Assembly (NCBI GenBank): GCA_021826035.1
Contig: JAKBBE010000003.1
Span: forward strand, 1 to 64,000
Length of the DNA: 64,000 nucleotides
DNA from: Pseudomonadota bacterium
GTDB lineage: Bacteria > Pseudomonadota > Gammaproteobacteria > Steroidobacterales > Steroidobacteraceae
Reading direction: 5' to 3'
This document shows, in pieces, positions 9,240 to 20,032 of the stretch; within the stretch, counting starts at the first letter, position 1; each line of letters begins with the position of its first letter. The notes under the pieces are model-generated. The model was not told where the DNA came from, did no database searches, and saw only the letters and a list, made by a program, of their open reading frames with translations. The position numbers and the translations under genes were made by a program.

Positions 9240-10238
9240 ATGCCTGGCGTATCCATGCGGCAGATGCTGGAAGCCGGTGTCCATTTCGGACACCAGACCC
9301 GCTTCTGGAACCCGAAGATGGCTCAGTACATTTTCGGTGAGCGCAACAAGATCCACATCATCAATCTCGAGAAGACCCAGCCGATGTACGCGCAGGCTGC
9401 GGCCTTCGTGAAGGGCGTGGCCGCCGATGGCGGCACGGTGCTGTTCGTGGGCACCAAGCGCTCGGCGCGCGAAGCGATCCAGAAGGAGGCCGAGCGCGCC
9501 GGCCAGCCGTTCGTCAACCAGCGCTGGCTCGGCGGCATGCTCACGAATTTCAAGACCATCCGCCAGTCGATCAAGCGGCTGGCTGACATCAGCGATCTGG
9601 CCGCCTCCGGGGCGCTCGAGCGGCGCGGTAAGAAAGAGGCGACGCAGCTGCGCCGCGAGCGCGAGAAGCTCGAGCGCAGCCTCGGGGGCATCAAGGCGAT
9701 GGAGTCGCTGCCCGATGCGCTGTTCGTGGTCGACGTCGGTCACGAGAAGCTCGCCATCGACGAGGCGCGCAAGCTCGGCATCCCGGTGGTCGCCGTGGTC
9801 GATACGAATTGCTCCCCGGACGGCATCGATTACGTCGTGCCGGGCAATGACGACGCCATGCGCGCGATCCTGCTGTATGCCGGCGGCATGGCCGATGCGG
9901 TTCTCGAAGGGCGTGAGTCGGTCCCGGCCGTGGTGGTCGGGGAGGACGAGTTCGTCGAGCTCGACGAGGCCGGCAACCCGCGCCGCAAGGCCCCGCGCGG
10001 CCCGCGCAGGAACGCCGCGGCCGCACGGCCGAAGAAGAACGCGTCCCGGCGCCGTCTGCCGCCGGTGAAGGCCCCGCGTGCCGAGGGCACCGAGGTGCCC
10101 GATGATCTGGGCACCGAGGAAGAGTCGATGGAGGCCGTGCCCGAAGTGGCCGCGTCCGGCGGCTCGAACACCACGCCGGCACCGACGGGCGCTCGTCGTC
10201 CCTCGGGTCCGCCGCGCCGCAAGGGCCGCGGAGAATAA
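9240..10238 (+). CDS. rpsB: 30S ribosomal protein S2 with long C-terminal extension
   Basis: Component of the small ribosomal subunit. ATG at 9240 follows an AACGAGGAG ribosome site. The canonical S2 body covers residues 1 to about 245, with [19 protein letters not shown] at the start, [12 protein letters not shown] near 97 and [19 protein letters not shown] around 180-200. It then continues for roughly 85 more residues of low-complexity sequence, first Arg/Lys/Pro-rich, then acidic, then basic again, making 332 residues against the usual 230-265. The frame is open to TAA with no sign of frameshift. First gene of rpsB-tsf-pyrH-frr. Confidence 0.96.
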   Translation: MPGVSMRQMLEAGVHFGHQTRFWNPKMAQYIFGERNKIHIINLEKTQPMYAQAAAFVKGVAADGGTVLFVGTKRSAREAIQKEAERAGQPFVNQRWLGGMLTNFKTIRQSIKRLADISDLAASGALERRGKKEATQLRREREKLERSLGGIKAMESLPDALFVVDVGHEKLAIDEARKLGIPVVAVVDTNCSPDGIDYVVPGNDDAMRAILLYAGGMADAVLEGRESVPAVVVGEDEFVELDEAGNPRRKAPRGPRRNAAAARPKKNASRRRLPPVKAPRAEGTEVPDDLGTEEESMEAVPEVAASGGSNTTPAPTGARRPSGPPRRKGRGE

Positions 10239-10341
10239 GCCGTGCGCGGCCGCCGCGGCGGCTGCGCTTGCGGTTTGGCTCCGGTGAGGACGGCCGGGGC
10301 GGAGGCAGCGTCCAGGGACGGCGCAACCGGATGAACGCGAT

Positions 10342-11223
10342 ATGAGTATCACAGCCGAGATGGTCAAGCAGCTCCGCGAGCGCACCGGCGCGGGGATGAT
10401 GGAGTGCAAGAAGGCGCTGGTGGAGAGCGGCGGGGACCTGGATGCCGCCGCCGAACTGATGCGCAAGCAGGGCCTGGCCAAGGCCGACAAGAAGTCCACG
10501 CGGGTGGCCGCCGAGGGCGTCATCGTCGTCGAGCGCTCGGCTGACGGGCGCGCCGCGGCCATGGTCGAGGTCAACTGCGAGACGGACTTCGTGGCGCGCG
10601 AGCAGGACTTCACCTCGTTCGCCAGCGCCGTGGCCGAGCAGGCGCTGGCGCAGCGTCCGCAGAGCCTCGAGGCGCTGCTGGCGGCACGCATCGGCGCCGA
10701 GACGGTCGATGAGCGCCGGCGCGCGCTGGTGGCCAAGATCGGCGAGAACATCACCGTGCGGCGCTTCTCGGTGCTCGCCTCTGAGCAGCACCTGGGCGCG
10801 TACCGTCACGGTACGCGCATCGGCACGTTGGTGGCGCTGAAGGGCGGCACGGCGGAGCTTGCCCATGAGCTCGCCATGCACGTGGCGGCGAGCAATCCGA
10901 AGTACCTCTCGATGCAGCAGGTGCCGGCGGACGTGATGGCCAAGGAGCGCGAGATCCTCACCGAGCAGGCCCAGGGTGAGGGCAAGCCGGCGGAGATCGT
11001 CGCCAAGATGGTCGAGGGGCGGCTGCGCAAGTCGCTCGGGGAAATCACCCTGCTTGGTCAGCCGTTCGTGAAGGACCCGGATGTGACGGTGGAGAAGCTG
11101 CTGAAGGGGGCCGGCGCCACGGTGATCGCTTACGAGCGGTTCGAGGTCGGCGCAGGCATCGAGAAGAAACAGGAGAACTTCGTCGCCGAGGTGATGGCGC
11201 AGGTCAAGAGCGCCGGCGGCTGA
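10342..11223 (+). CDS. tsf: Elongation factor Ts
   Basis: Guanine nucleotide exchange factor that regenerates EF-Tu-GTP. 293 residues, normal size. The N-terminal UBA-like domain with [19 protein letters not shown] (about 9-27) and the EF-Tu-contacting core with [10 protein letters not shown] (near 78-87) are intact. Starts 103 bp after rpsB; the intergenic space is GC-rich with small inverted repeats that could tune read-through. Part of the rpsB-tsf-pyrH-frr transcript. Confidence 0.97.
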   Translation: MSITAEMVKQLRERTGAGMMECKKALVESGGDLDAAAELMRKQGLAKADKKSTRVAAEGVIVVERSADGRAAAMVEVNCETDFVAREQDFTSFASAVAEQALAQRPQSLEALLAARIGAETVDERRRALVAKIGENITVRRFSVLASEQHLGAYRHGTRIGTLVALKGGTAELAHELAMHVAASNPKYLSMQQVPADVMAKEREILTEQAQGEGKPAEIVAKMVEGRLRKSLGEITLLGQPFVKDPDVTVEKLLKGAGATVIAYERFEVGAGIEKKQENFVAEVMAQVKSAGG

Positions 11224-11293
11224 CCCCGGCGCGTCCCGGGTCGCTGCCGCGCATGAGGCGGCCCGGCCTGCTGAAACGAGTGAAGGATTGCCC

Positions 11294-12028
11294 ATGGCGA
11301 CTGAAACAGCGAAGACCGCCCGCTACTCGCGCATCCTCGTGAAGCTCTCCGGGGAGGCGCTCATGGGTCAGGCCGACTACGGCATCGACCCGGCGATCAT
11401 CAAGCGCATCGCCGCGGAGCTGGAGGAGATCTCAGGCCTTGGCGTCGAGCTCGCCGTGGTGATCGGCGGCGGCAATATTTTCCGCGGCGCCGGACTCGCC
11501 CGGGCCGGGATGGACCGCGTCACGGCTGACCACATGGGCATGCTCGCCACCGTGATGAACGCGCTGGCGATGCAGGATGCGTTGGAGAACCGCGGCCTGC
11601 ACGCGCGCGTGATGTCGGCGATCCGCATCAACGAGGTGTGCGAGGACTACATCCGCCGCCGCGCCATCCGACACCTGGAGAAGGGCCGGGTGGTGATCTG
11701 CGCGGCCGGCACCGGCAGTCCGTTCTTCACGACCGACACCGCCGCGGCGCTGCGCGCCATCGAAATCAACGCTGAGGTGCTGCTGAAGGCGACCAAGGTC
11801 GACGGGGTGTACTCCGACGATCCGGTGCGCAACCCGGCGGCGACGCGCTACCGACACCTGACCTTCGATCGGGTGCTCACCGAGAAGCTCAATGTCATGG
11901 ACGCCACTGCGATCGTCATGTGCCGCGACAACCGCCTGCCGCTGCAGGTGTTCAACCTCAACAATCCAGGCGACCTCACCCGCAGCGTCCGTGGCGACGA
12001 AGTGGGCACGGTCGTAACCTGCGAGTGA
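11294..12028 (+). CDS. pyrH: UMP kinase
   Basis: Phosphorylates UMP to UDP in pyrimidine nucleotide synthesis; bacterial hexameric kinase of the amino-acid-kinase fold. 244 residues from ATG at 11294, which has AAGGA 6 bp upstream; a TTG two codons earlier is less likely. Glycine-rich nucleotide site [11 protein letters not shown] near residue 15-25, GGGNIFRG near 58-65, and the C-terminal part with [19 protein letters not shown]. Conserved placement between tsf and frr. Confidence 0.96.
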   Translation: MATETAKTARYSRILVKLSGEALMGQADYGIDPAIIKRIAAELEEISGLGVELAVVIGGGNIFRGAGLARAGMDRVTADHMGMLATVMNALAMQDALENRGLHARVMSAIRINEVCEDYIRRRAIRHLEKGRVVICAAGTGSPFFTTDTAAALRAIEINAEVLLKATKVDGVYSDDPVRNPAATRYRHLTFDRVLTEKLNVMDATAIVMCRDNRLPLQVFNLNNPGDLTRSVRGDEVGTVVTCE

Positions 12029-12053
12029 GCCGAGCCGGCTCGGAGAGTGATCC

Positions 12054-12611
12054 ATGCTCGATGACCTGAAGAAAGACGCGCGCGAGCGCATGACCAAGTG
12101 CGTGCTGAGCTTCCAGGCAGATCTGAAGAAGCTGCGCACCGGACGGGCACACCCGAGTCTGATCGAGCACCTGAAGGTCGATTACTACGGCTCGGACGTG
12201 CCGCTGCAGCAGGTCGCGAGCATCGCCGTGGAAGAAGGACGCACGCTCGTGATCTCCCCGTGGGAGAAGGGCGTGGTGCAGGCGATTGAGAAGGCGATTT
12301 TCAAGTCCGACCTCGGCCTCACGCCCATGACCGCCGGTACCGTGATCCGCATTCCGATGCCGCCGCTCACCGAGGAGCGGCGCCGCGAGATCACCAAGGT
12401 GCTCAAGGCCGACGCGGAGAACGCGCGTGTGGCGGTGCGCAACGTGCGCCGCGACGTGATGAACGACGTGAAGGATTTGTTGAAGGAAAAGCTGATCGCG
12501 CAGGACGAGGAGCACCGCGCCGAAGGCGACATCCAGAAGCTCACCGACAAGCACATTGCCGACATCGAGCAGCTTCTGGTGGCCAAGGAAAAGGAAATCA
12601 TGCAGGTGTGA
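12054..12611 (+). CDS. frr: Ribosome recycling factor
   Basis: Splits post-termination ribosomes together with EF-G. 185 residues, the exact family size. Domain I helices include LKKLRTGRAHPSL (about 23-35) and the C-terminal helix with VRRDVMNDVKDLLKEK (about 131-146). The start follows pyrH by 25 bp, and the TGA stop shares one base with the uppS ATG, which implies coupling to the downstream lipid genes. Confidence 0.97.
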   Translation: MLDDLKKDARERMTKCVLSFQADLKKLRTGRAHPSLIEHLKVDYYGSDVPLQQVASIAVEEGRTLVISPWEKGVVQAIEKAIFKSDLGLTPMTAGTVIRIPMPPLTEERRREITKVLKADAENARVAVRNVRRDVMNDVKDLLKEKLIAQDEEHRAEGDIQKLTDKHIADIEQLLVAKEKEIMQV

Positions 12612-13378
12612 TGGCGCCCGCCGTGTCCGACAACGTCGCGCCTGCACCGCTTCCGCGTCACATCGCCATTACCATGGACGGCAATGGTCGCTGGGCCGCC
12701 GCGCGCGGCCTGGCGCGCCCGGCGGGGCACAAGGCCGGGCTCGAGCCGGTCCGTCTGTGCGTGCGCGAGTGCTCGCGGCTCGGCGTCGAGGCGCTCACGC
12801 TGTTCGCCTTCTCCAGTGAGAACTGGTCGCGGCCGGCCGAGGAAGTGGCAAGCCTGATGGGGCTGTTCTTCGAGGCCATCGAGCTCGAGATCAGCGACCT
12901 GGAGCGCCAGGGGGTGGTGCTGCGCATCATCGGGAATCGGCGCGCGCTCTCGGTGCGACTGCAGGCGCAGATCGCCGCCGCCGAGGCCCGAACCGCGGGC
13001 AACTCGGGTCTGAAGCTGCAGATCGCGGTGAGCTACGGCGGGCGCTGGGACATCGTCCAGGCGGCGCGCACGCTCGCCGCGCAGTGCGTGAGCGGGGCGC
13101 TGCCGGTGGCCGCGATCGACGAGACGCGCTTCGCCGCGGCGCTCGAGCTCGGTGCGCTGCCGGACCCGGATCTGCTGATCCGCACCGGCGCGGAGCGGCG
13201 CATCAGTAATTTTCTGCTGTGGAATCTCGCCTACGCAGAGCTGTATTTCTGCGACCGGCTCTGGCCGGACTTCGATGCCGCTGAGCTCGAGCGTGCCCTG
13301 ACGTTCTTCGCCGGCCGCGAGCGGCGCTTCGGACACACCGGCGGACAGTTGGGCGCGGCCCCGAAAGCGGCGCCGTGA
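12611..13378 (+). CDS. uppS: Undecaprenyl diphosphate synthase (cis-prenyltransferase)
   Basis: Condenses farnesyl diphosphate with eight isopentenyl diphosphates to make the C55 carrier lipid used for peptidoglycan and O-antigen. 255 residues from ATG at 12611. The diphosphate-binding motif MDGNGRWA starts at residue 22 with catalytic D23, then FSSENWSRP and the C-terminal [21 protein letters not shown]. The stop overlaps cdsA by 4 bp (GTGA). Confidence 0.95.
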   Translation: MAPAVSDNVAPAPLPRHIAITMDGNGRWAAARGLARPAGHKAGLEPVRLCVRECSRLGVEALTLFAFSSENWSRPAEEVASLMGLFFEAIELEISDLERQGVVLRIIGNRRALSVRLQAQIAAAEARTAGNSGLKLQIAVSYGGRWDIVQAARTLAAQCVSGALPVAAIDETRFAAALELGALPDPDLLIRTGAERRISNFLLWNLAYAELYFCDRLWPDFDAAELERALTFFAGRERRFGHTGGQLGAAPKAAP

Positions 13379-14187
13379 GCGATTCGCTGCGTCATCGGAT
13401 CGCCACCGCCGCCGTCCTGATCGTGCTGCTGCTGGTGGTGCTGTTCGCGCTGCCGGCCCGGGCCACGCTCGGGGTGCTGACGCTGATCGTGCTGCTCGGG
13501 GCGTGGGAGTGGTCGGCGTTTCTCAAGAGCGGCCGGCGCGCCGTGCGCATCGCCTACGTGGCGCTGATCGGCGCGGCGCTGCCGCTCGCCTGGCACGCCG
13601 CCGCGACGCGCGCCGGTCTTCAGTGGCTGCTCGGCGCCGCGGCGCTGTGGTGGGTCGTGGCGCTCGGTTGGATCGTGTTTGCGCCGCGGCGTGCGGCGGC
13701 CGGACCTGCGGCACTCGCGGGTCTGTGCGCGCTGGTGCCGGCCTGGCTCGCGCTGGCGCGTTTGCGCCTCGCCGGGCCGCGCGGCGCCGAATGGGTACTG
13801 TTTTGCCTGCTGCTGGTGTGGATGGCGGACATCGGGGCGTACTTCGCCGGCCGGCGCTTCGGGCGGCGGCGGCTCGCCCCGGAGGTGTCCCCGGGCAAGA
13901 CCTGGGAAGGGGTGCTCGGGGGTGTCGCGGCCTGCATTCCGGTGGCGGTGGGCGGCAGTTTCTGGTTCAGTGTGCCCCTGGGAGGATTTCTGGTGCTGTG
14001 TCTGGCGGCGGTGATCTGCTCCATCGTCGGGGATCTCACCGAGAGCCTGTTGAAGCGCTTTGCGGGGGTGAAGGACAGCGGCACGCTGTTCCCCGGACAC
14101 GGTGGGGTCATGGACCGTATCGACAGCCTGACTGCGGCGGCGCCCGTGCTGCTGCTCGGCCTGACAGTTTTGGGAGTGCTGGCATGA
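13375..14187 (+). CDS. cdsA: Phosphatidate cytidylyltransferase
   Basis: Makes CDP-diacylglycerol, the branch-point precursor of all membrane phospholipids, in the inner membrane. 270 residues with several hydrophobic helices, including [15 protein letters not shown] at the N-terminus. The CDS family signature is near the C-terminus, reading [19 protein letters not shown], with VMDRIDSL after it. GTG start at 13375 within the uppS stop; its own stop overlaps the dxr ATG (ATGA). Confidence 0.94.
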   Translation: MSDSLRHRIATAAVLIVLLLVVLFALPARATLGVLTLIVLLGAWEWSAFLKSGRRAVRIAYVALIGAALPLAWHAAATRAGLQWLLGAAALWWVVALGWIVFAPRRAAAGPAALAGLCALVPAWLALARLRLAGPRGAEWVLFCLLLVWMADIGAYFAGRRFGRRRLAPEVSPGKTWEGVLGGVAACIPVAVGGSFWFSVPLGGFLVLCLAAVICSIVGDLTESLLKRFAGVKDSGTLFPGHGGVMDRIDSLTAAAPVLLLGLTVLGVLA

Positions 14188-15398
14188 TCGGTGTGGTCGT
14201 TCTCGGTTCCACTGGCTCGATCGGGGAGAGTACCCTCGATGTGCTCGCTCGCCATCCGCAGCGGTTTCGCCTGATCGGCATCGGTGCGAACCGCAACGTG
14301 GAGAAGTTCGCCGCGCAGATCCTGAAGTACCGCCCGGCGTACGCGGCGCTGGCCGATCCGGCTGCCGCCGGTGAACTCGCCGCGCGCTTGGGCAATGCCG
14401 CGCCGGGCACGCGCCTGCTGGCCGGTCCCGAGGCGCTCACCGAACTCGCCACGCTCGAGACTGCCGAGTGCGTGATGGCCGCCATCGTCGGGGCGGCGGG
14501 TCTGCCTTCGACGCTCGCGGCCGCGCGGGCCGGCAAGCGTCTGCTGCTCGCCAACAAAGAGTCGCTGGTGATGTCCGGCCCGCTGCTGATGCAGGCGGTG
14601 CACGATGCGGGCGCGACGCTGTTGCCGATCGACAGCGAGCACAATGCGATCTTTCAATGCCTGCCGGCCGGCAGCCGCGCTGGCAGCACCCCCAAGGGCG
14701 TGCGGCGCGTGCTGCTCACCGCCTCCGGCGGCCCGTTTCGCGACTGGAGCGCCGAGCAGATCGCCGCAGCGACGCCCGAGGCGGCCGTGGCGCATCCGAA
14801 CTGGGTCATGGGACGGAAGATCTCGGTCGATTCGGCCACCCTCATGAACAAGGGCCTGGAACTGATCGAGGCCTGCTTCCTGTTCAATCTGCCCGCGGAG
14901 CAGGTCGACATCGTCGTGCACCCGCAGAGCATCATCCACTCGCTGGTGGAGTACGTCGACGGCTCGCTGCTGGCGCAACTCGGCTCACCCGACATGCGCA
15001 CGCCGATCGCCTATGCGCTCGCCTGGCCCGAGCGCATGGACTCGGGCGTGGCTTTCCTCGACCTGGTCAAAACCGCGCGCTTGGAGTTTCGCGCTCCGGA
15101 TCCGCAGCGCTTTCCCTGCCTCGCGCTGGCGCAGGCGGCGGCGCGCGCCGGCGGGCTTGCACCGGTGGTGCTCAACGCGGCCAACGAGATCGCCGTGCAT
15201 GCCTTCCTCGAGAAGCGGTTGAACTTTCCGGGGATCGCCTCGGTCATTGAGGATGTGATCACACACACGAGCGCGGGGCCCATTGGCGGATTGGAGGATG
15301 TGCTGGCCGCCGACGCGGAGGCACGCCTGCGCACGCAGGAGCGCATCGAGATGCTCGGTGGTGCTGGCAGGGGTGTGCGCGCAGGGGCGCGCGGATGA
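14184..15398 (+). CDS. dxr: 1-deoxy-D-xylulose 5-phosphate reductoisomerase
   Basis: Second step of the MEP isoprenoid pathway, converting DXP to MEP with NADPH. 404 residues from ATG at 14184. The NADPH-binding loop [10 protein letters not shown] is at 8-17, [11 protein letters not shown] near 120-130, the metal and substrate site DSEHNAIFQ near 150, and [19 protein letters not shown] near 208-226. It shares the pathway with ispD and ispF at 34295-35448. Stop overlaps rseP by 4 bp. Confidence 0.96.
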   Translation: MIGVVVLGSTGSIGESTLDVLARHPQRFRLIGIGANRNVEKFAAQILKYRPAYAALADPAAAGELAARLGNAAPGTRLLAGPEALTELATLETAECVMAAIVGAAGLPSTLAAARAGKRLLLANKESLVMSGPLLMQAVHDAGATLLPIDSEHNAIFQCLPAGSRAGSTPKGVRRVLLTASGGPFRDWSAEQIAAATPEAAVAHPNWVMGRKISVDSATLMNKGLELIEACFLFNLPAEQVDIVVHPQSIIHSLVEYVDGSLLAQLGSPDMRTPIAYALAWPERMDSGVAFLDLVKTARLEFRAPDPQRFPCLALAQAAARAGGLAPVVLNAANEIAVHAFLEKRLNFPGIASVIEDVITHTSAGPIGGLEDVLAADAEARLRTQERIEMLGGAGRGVRAGARG

Positions 15399-16762
15399 CG
15401 GTGCTGTGGTACCTGTTGTGGTTCGCCATCGCCGTGAGTCTGCTGGTCACGGTGCACGAATTCGGCCACTTCTGGGTCGCACGGCGGCTCGGATTGAAGG
15501 TGCTGCGCTTCTCTGTCGGGTTCGGTAAACCGCTGCTGTCGCGGCGCGGGCGCGATGGGGTGGAGTATTGGCTGTGCCCGATCCCGCTCGGCGGGTACGT
15601 CAAGATGCTCGATGAGCGCGAAGGGCCGGTGGCGCCGGAGGATCTGCCGCGCTCCTTCACCGGCCAGCACCCGCTGCGGCGCGTGCTGGTGCTGCTCGCC
15701 GGGCCGGGGGCGAACTTCCTCTTTGCGCTCGTGGTGCTGGCCGGGATGTTCTGGGCGAGCGGCGTGACGCGCTGGCGGCCGATCGTCGGGCGGGTGCAGA
15801 GCGGCTCGATCGCCGCACGCGCCGGTCTGCAGACCGGGCAGCGTATCCTCACGGTCAACGGCACTCCGGTCGACAGCCAAAGCCAGGTGCGCATGCGGCT
15901 GCTGGAGGTGATGAGCGGCAGCGGCAAGGCCACTCTCACGGTGCGCGCCGACGGGCAGAGGCGCCAAATCGAACTCGATGTCAGCAATGCCGAGGCCCGC
16001 CGCAAGCTCACCGGGCCGGCCGGTCCGCTGGCGGGTCTGGGCATGCATTTCGCGGCCCCGACGCTGCCGCCGGTGCTTGGCCGGGTGCTGCCGGGCGGCC
16101 CGGCAGCGCGCGCCGGACTCACCGCCGGGGATCGCATCGTGGCGGTCGACGGTCGGCCGATGAAGAATTTCGAGGCCGTGGTGCGCGCCATCAGCCCCAA
16201 TCCGGGTAAGACGCTCGCGATTACCTATCGCCGCGGCGGCGCCGAGCACACTGTGGAGGTGAACGTCGCGACCGTCACCGCGCAGGGTAAGCGGATTGGA
16301 CGCATCGAGGCCGAGGCGACCGCGACGCTGCAGTATCCGCCGCACCTGGTCCGCCACGATCGGCTTGGCCCACTGGCGGCGCTCAGACAGGCCTCGGGAC
16401 GCATCTGGACGCTGACAGTGCTGCAGGGACGGCTGCTGTGGCGCATGATGCTCGGGCGGGTCTCGATCAAGAATCTCGGCGGGCCGATCACCATTGCCCA
16501 GGAAGCCGGCCAGTCGGCGAGCGCCGGAGCTGGCTCATTTCTCGGGTTCCTGGTGCTGATCTCGCTCGAAATCGGGTTCCTGAACCTGCTGCCGATCCCG
16601 CTGCTCGACGGTGGGCAGGTCGTGTTCCAGCTGGTGGAATGGGTCAAGGGCGCGCCGCTGTCGGAGCGGGCGCAGATCATCGGTCAGCAGGTCGGGATCG
16701 CGTTGCTGATCGTGCTGATGGGAGTGGCGTTGTTCAATGACATCGCCCGCCAGTTCGGCTGA
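15395..16762 (+). CDS. rseP: Site-2 intramembrane metalloprotease RseP
   Basis: Inner-membrane protease that makes the second cut in the anti-sigma factor RseA after envelope stress. 455 residues. Zinc motif HEFGH at residues 21-25 in the first membrane segment, and the second catalytic motif [11 protein letters not shown] ending at 407. Two PDZ domains lie between (about 125-200 and 215-290). Its substrate gene rseA is in the same window at 54164. Placement between dxr and bamA is conserved in gammaproteobacteria. Confidence 0.96.
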   Translation: MTVLWYLLWFAIAVSLLVTVHEFGHFWVARRLGLKVLRFSVGFGKPLLSRRGRDGVEYWLCPIPLGGYVKMLDEREGPVAPEDLPRSFTGQHPLRRVLVLLAGPGANFLFALVVLAGMFWASGVTRWRPIVGRVQSGSIAARAGLQTGQRILTVNGTPVDSQSQVRMRLLEVMSGSGKATLTVRADGQRRQIELDVSNAEARRKLTGPAGPLAGLGMHFAAPTLPPVLGRVLPGGPAARAGLTAGDRIVAVDGRPMKNFEAVVRAISPNPGKTLAITYRRGGAEHTVEVNVATVTAQGKRIGRIEAEATATLQYPPHLVRHDRLGPLAALRQASGRIWTLTVLQGRLLWRMMLGRVSIKNLGGPITIAQEAGQSASAGAGSFLGFLVLISLEIGFLNLLPIPLLDGGQVVFQLVEWVKGAPLSERAQIIGQQVGIALLIVLMGVALFNDIARQFG

Positions 16763-16910
16763 GAACCGTACACACTAGAGTCGGACCGATTGGGAGGTCC
16801 GCGCGTCCTCGCGCCGCACACGCGGCCGGGGCACCGGGGGTTGCATACGTGATTGATGTTAAAAATTGGGTCCAAATGTTTCGCTACGTGACAGATCGGA
16901 TGGTTGCCGT

Positions 16911-19355
16911 ATGAAGGGTCGTATTGCGCTTGCTGCGGTGGCGCTCGCCGTGCACTCGGCGCTCGCGCTCGCCGGCAACGGCACCGTACCGTCCGCGGCC
17001 GCGGATTTCACCGTCGGCAACATCAAGCTGGAGGGGCTGCAGCGCATCTCCCAAGGCACGGTCTTCAACTATCTGCCGGTGAACATCGGCGATACGCTCG
17101 ATCCGCGCAAGATTCGCCAGGCGATTCAGGCGCTGTATGCGACCGGTTTCTTCCGCGACGTCGAGATGCGCCGCCAGGGCAACACGCTGATCGTGGTGGT
17201 GTCCGAACGGCCCTCGATCGAGAGCTTTCAGATCTCCGGCAACAAGGCGATCAAGACCAAGGCGCTGATGAAGTCTCTGCGCAACGTGGGACTGGCGCCG
17301 GGGAAGATCTTCGACCGCTCGGTGCTGCAGCAGGTCACCGAGTACCTCACCGACATGTACTACGGGCGCGGCAAGTACGGCGTGCGCATCCATACCAAGG
17401 TGATTCCGGATACCGACAATCGGGTGAAGATCCAGATCAAGATCGTCGAGGGTTCGCGCGCGGTCATTCGCTCGATCAACATCGTCGGCGCCACCCACTT
17501 CTCCCAGGCGCGGATCCTCAAGCACTTTCACCTGCGCACGCCGAACTGGCTGTCCTGGTACAAGGACGATGACCGCTACTCGCGCTCGACCTTGAAGGGC
17601 GATCTGGAGCGGCTGCGTGATTTCTACATGGATCGCGGGTACGCGAACTTCGAGATCCGCTCAACGCAGGTGCAGATCAGTCCGGATAAGAAGAACATCT
17701 ACATCAATGTCGCGATCAAGCAGGGCGGGGTGTTTCGCATCTCCTCGGTCAAGCTCGCCGGCACGTTCGTGGTCCCCGAGGCGCAGCTGCAGAAGCTGGT
17801 GGTGGTCAAGCCCGGCCAGGTGTTCGACCGTGAGCGCATCACGAACACCCAGAAGCTGATTCAAGACCGCCTGGGTGCGTACGGGTACGCGTTTGCCAAG
17901 GTCGATCCGGTGCCGACCCCCAATGCGAAGAACCACAAGGTCGCGCTCACTTTCTTCGTCGATCCGGGCGATCGGGTGTACGTGCGCAAGATCACCTTCT
18001 CCGGGGAAACGGCGATCAACGACGTGGTGCTCAGGCGCGAGCTGCGGCAGCTGGAGGGCGGCTGGCTCTCGAACCTCGCGCTCGAGCGCTCGAAGTTCTT
18101 CCTGCAGCGTCTGCCATACGTCAAGCACGTCAGCTACAGCACCCACAAGGTGCCGGGCTCCCCGGACGAGGTCGACGTCAACTACAAGATCAAGCAAGGT
18201 CCGGCCGCGCAGCTCTCCGGCGGCATCGGCTACTCGGCGATGTACAAGTTGATGCTCAATGCGAACTTCGGCGATGCGGACTTCCTCGGCACCGGCAACC
18301 GCCTCTCGGTGGACCTGCAGGGGGGGGCGTTCGATAAGCTCTACAGCGTCAGCTACACCGACCCGTACATCACCCAGAACGGGGTCTCGCAGACGCTCTC
18401 GGTGAGCTACAACGATGCGACTCAGTTCGTCTCCTCCTCGTCGAACTTCTCCTCCAAGACCATCAACATCGGGCCGGAGTGGAGTTACCCGATCAGCGAG
18501 TTCCAGTACCTGTCATTCGGCGCGGCGTTCGAGAGCGCGCAGCTGCTCACCAGCTCGATCGGCAGCGCCGAGCAGGCCCAGCAGTGGGTGCAGCAGAACG
18601 GCAATCCGTACAGCCGCCTGGTGCACGAGGACTACAGCAACAACGACTTCGTGTTCTACGGCACGAACTACCACGACGTGCAGCTGCTGCTCGGCTGGCA
18701 GATCGATGACCGCAACCGTACGCTGTTCGCCGACCGCGGCACGCGCGCGGCGCTGAACCTGAGCGCGACCATCCCGGGCTCGAGCTCGGTCAAGTACTAT
18801 GTGGCGAGCGCGCTGTTCCAGCAGTACGTGCCGGTGTGGCGCCACTACCTCACGCTCTCCTTCCACGAGCGGGTCGATTACGGCGATGGCTTCGGTGGCA
18901 CCACCGGCCTGCCGCCGTACCGGCTGTTCTTCGGCGGCGGTCCGGACTCGGTGCGCGGCTTTCGCGAGAGCTGGCTCGGCCCACGCGACCAGTTCGGCAA
19001 CCCCTACGGCGGCAACTTCGACATCATCAGCCAGAACGAGCTGCTGCTGCCGATTCCGGCGAAGTGGCGCCAGACGGCCCGCGTCAGCCTGTTCTTCGAC
19101 ATGGGCAATGTGTTCTACACCGGCAGCCGGGTGAAGTTCTTCGAACCGAACAACGTCACCCCGGTGTACTACCACCTGAACGGCTGGGGCTCGCTGAAGC
19201 GCTCGGTGGGCCTGGCGGTCGAGTGGCTCTCCCCGATGGGGCTGTTCCGCTTCAGCTACGGTGTGGCCCTGAACGCCACGCGCAACCTGGCCAATCCGAA
19301 CGTCTGGCAGGATCAGACCAGCGGCTTCCAGTTCACGGTCGGGCAGGCCTTCTAG
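16911..19355 (+). CDS. bamA: Outer membrane protein assembly factor BamA
   Basis: Central Omp85 component of the Bam complex that inserts beta-barrel proteins into the outer membrane. 814 residues from ATG at 16911, opening with a signal peptide (MKGRIALAAVALAVHSALALA). Five POTRA domains cover about residues 25-425, starting with FTVGNIKLEGLQRI. The 16-strand barrel fills the rest, with the conserved loop-6 motif SVRGFRESWLGPRD and a terminal aromatic residue in FQFTVGQAF, as needed for Bam recognition. An in-frame start at 16866 would precede the signal peptide and is unlikely. A 148-bp gap from rseP allows a separate promoter, but I see no clear one. Confidence 0.97.
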   Translation: MKGRIALAAVALAVHSALALAGNGTVPSAAADFTVGNIKLEGLQRISQGTVFNYLPVNIGDTLDPRKIRQAIQALYATGFFRDVEMRRQGNTLIVVVSERPSIESFQISGNKAIKTKALMKSLRNVGLAPGKIFDRSVLQQVTEYLTDMYYGRGKYGVRIHTKVIPDTDNRVKIQIKIVEGSRAVIRSINIVGATHFSQARILKHFHLRTPNWLSWYKDDDRYSRSTLKGDLERLRDFYMDRGYANFEIRSTQVQISPDKKNIYINVAIKQGGVFRISSVKLAGTFVVPEAQLQKLVVVKPGQVFDRERITNTQKLIQDRLGAYGYAFAKVDPVPTPNAKNHKVALTFFVDPGDRVYVRKITFSGETAINDVVLRRELRQLEGGWLSNLALERSKFFLQRLPYVKHVSYSTHKVPGSPDEVDVNYKIKQGPAAQLSGGIGYSAMYKLMLNANFGDADFLGTGNRLSVDLQGGAFDKLYSVSYTDPYITQNGVSQTLSVSYNDATQFVSSSSNFSSKTINIGPEWSYPISEFQYLSFGAAFESAQLLTSSIGSAEQAQQWVQQNGNPYSRLVHEDYSNNDFVFYGTNYHDVQLLLGWQIDDRNRTLFADRGTRAALNLSATIPGSSSVKYYVASALFQQYVPVWRHYLTLSFHERVDYGDGFGGTTGLPPYRLFFGGGPDSVRGFRESWLGPRDQFGNPYGGNFDIISQNELLLPIPAKWRQTARVSLFFDMGNVFYTGSRVKFFEPNNVTPVYYHLNGWGSLKRSVGLAVEWLSPMGLFRFSYGVALNATRNLANPNVWQDQTSGFQFTVGQAF

Positions 19356-19364
19356 CCGGCCGCC

Positions 19365-19433
19365 CCGGGGCGCGGGCATCCGCGCCCCGGTGGTGGTAGG
19401 ATGCTCGACTCAGCCGCCCCCCAAGAGGGGCGG
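19365..19433. terminator. Two GC-rich hairpins between bamA and skp
   Basis: Perfect 11-bp arms CCGGGGCGCGG (19365-19375) and CCGCGCCCCGG (19380-19390) with loop GCAT. A second hairpin has 7-bp arms CCGCCCC (19414-19420) and GGGGCGG (19427-19433). Neither has a T-run, so these are attenuating or RNA-stabilising structures rather than classical terminators. Confidence 0.4.
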
Positions 19434-19482
19434 ATGCGCATTAAAGTCATCAATTTCCCTGAAATTCTCGAGGTAGGTGTCC

Positions 19483-20022
19483 GTGAAGCGCTTGAGCAGA
19501 AGCCATTCAGTCGTTTGGATGATCGCCGTCGGATTGCTGGTGACGGGGCTGGCCACCGCGGGCGCGCGGGCGGCGGCCATGAAGATCGGGGTGGTCAACT
19601 ACGGGGTGCTGGTGCAGTCCTCCCCGCAGTACAAGGCCGCTATTGCCTCCCTGCGCGCCGAGTTCCTGCCCAAGCAGAACACGCTGCGCGCCGAGGCGAA
19701 GACCCTGCAGCTGAAGCAGCAGAAGCTGCAGCGTAACCAGGCGACCATGACGCAGGACCAGGTCGCCCAGGCCGAACTCGATCTGCGCGAGAAGTTCGAG
19801 TCGTTCCGCCAGGAGTCGGCCAAGGTGCAGCAGGCGCTCAATACGCGCCGCAACGAGCTGTTCACCAAGGTGCAGAACTCGATCGCCATGATCGTACAGA
19901 ACTACGCCAAGCAGCACGGCTTCACCCTGGTGATGATGAACGACGGGGTGATTTACGCCGACCCGGCGCTGGATCTGACCCCGTCGATCCTGCGCATTCT
20001 GAAGGCCTCACCGGCCAAGTAA
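19483..20022 (+). CDS. skp: Periplasmic OmpH/Skp family chaperone
   Basis: Holds unfolded outer-membrane proteins in the periplasm on their way to BamA. GTG at 19483 follows the ribosome site AGGTAGG by 5 bp; a GTG two codons earlier is possible. The signal peptide has a basic MKR start and the hydrophobic segment VVWMIAVGLLVTGLATAGA. The mature part (about 145 residues) is a Lys/Gln/Glu-rich coiled coil typical of the Skp tentacles, with MKIGVVNYGVLVQSSPQY at the start and TLVMMNDGVIYADPALDLT near the end. Sits between bamA and lpxD, as is usual. Confidence 0.93.
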   Translation: MKRLSRSHSVVWMIAVGLLVTGLATAGARAAAMKIGVVNYGVLVQSSPQYKAAIASLRAEFLPKQNTLRAEAKTLQLKQQKLQRNQATMTQDQVAQAELDLREKFESFRQESAKVQQALNTRRNELFTKVQNSIAMIVQNYAKQHGFTLVMMNDGVIYADPALDLTPSILRILKASPAK

Positions 20023-20032
20023 CCGCCGCGCC

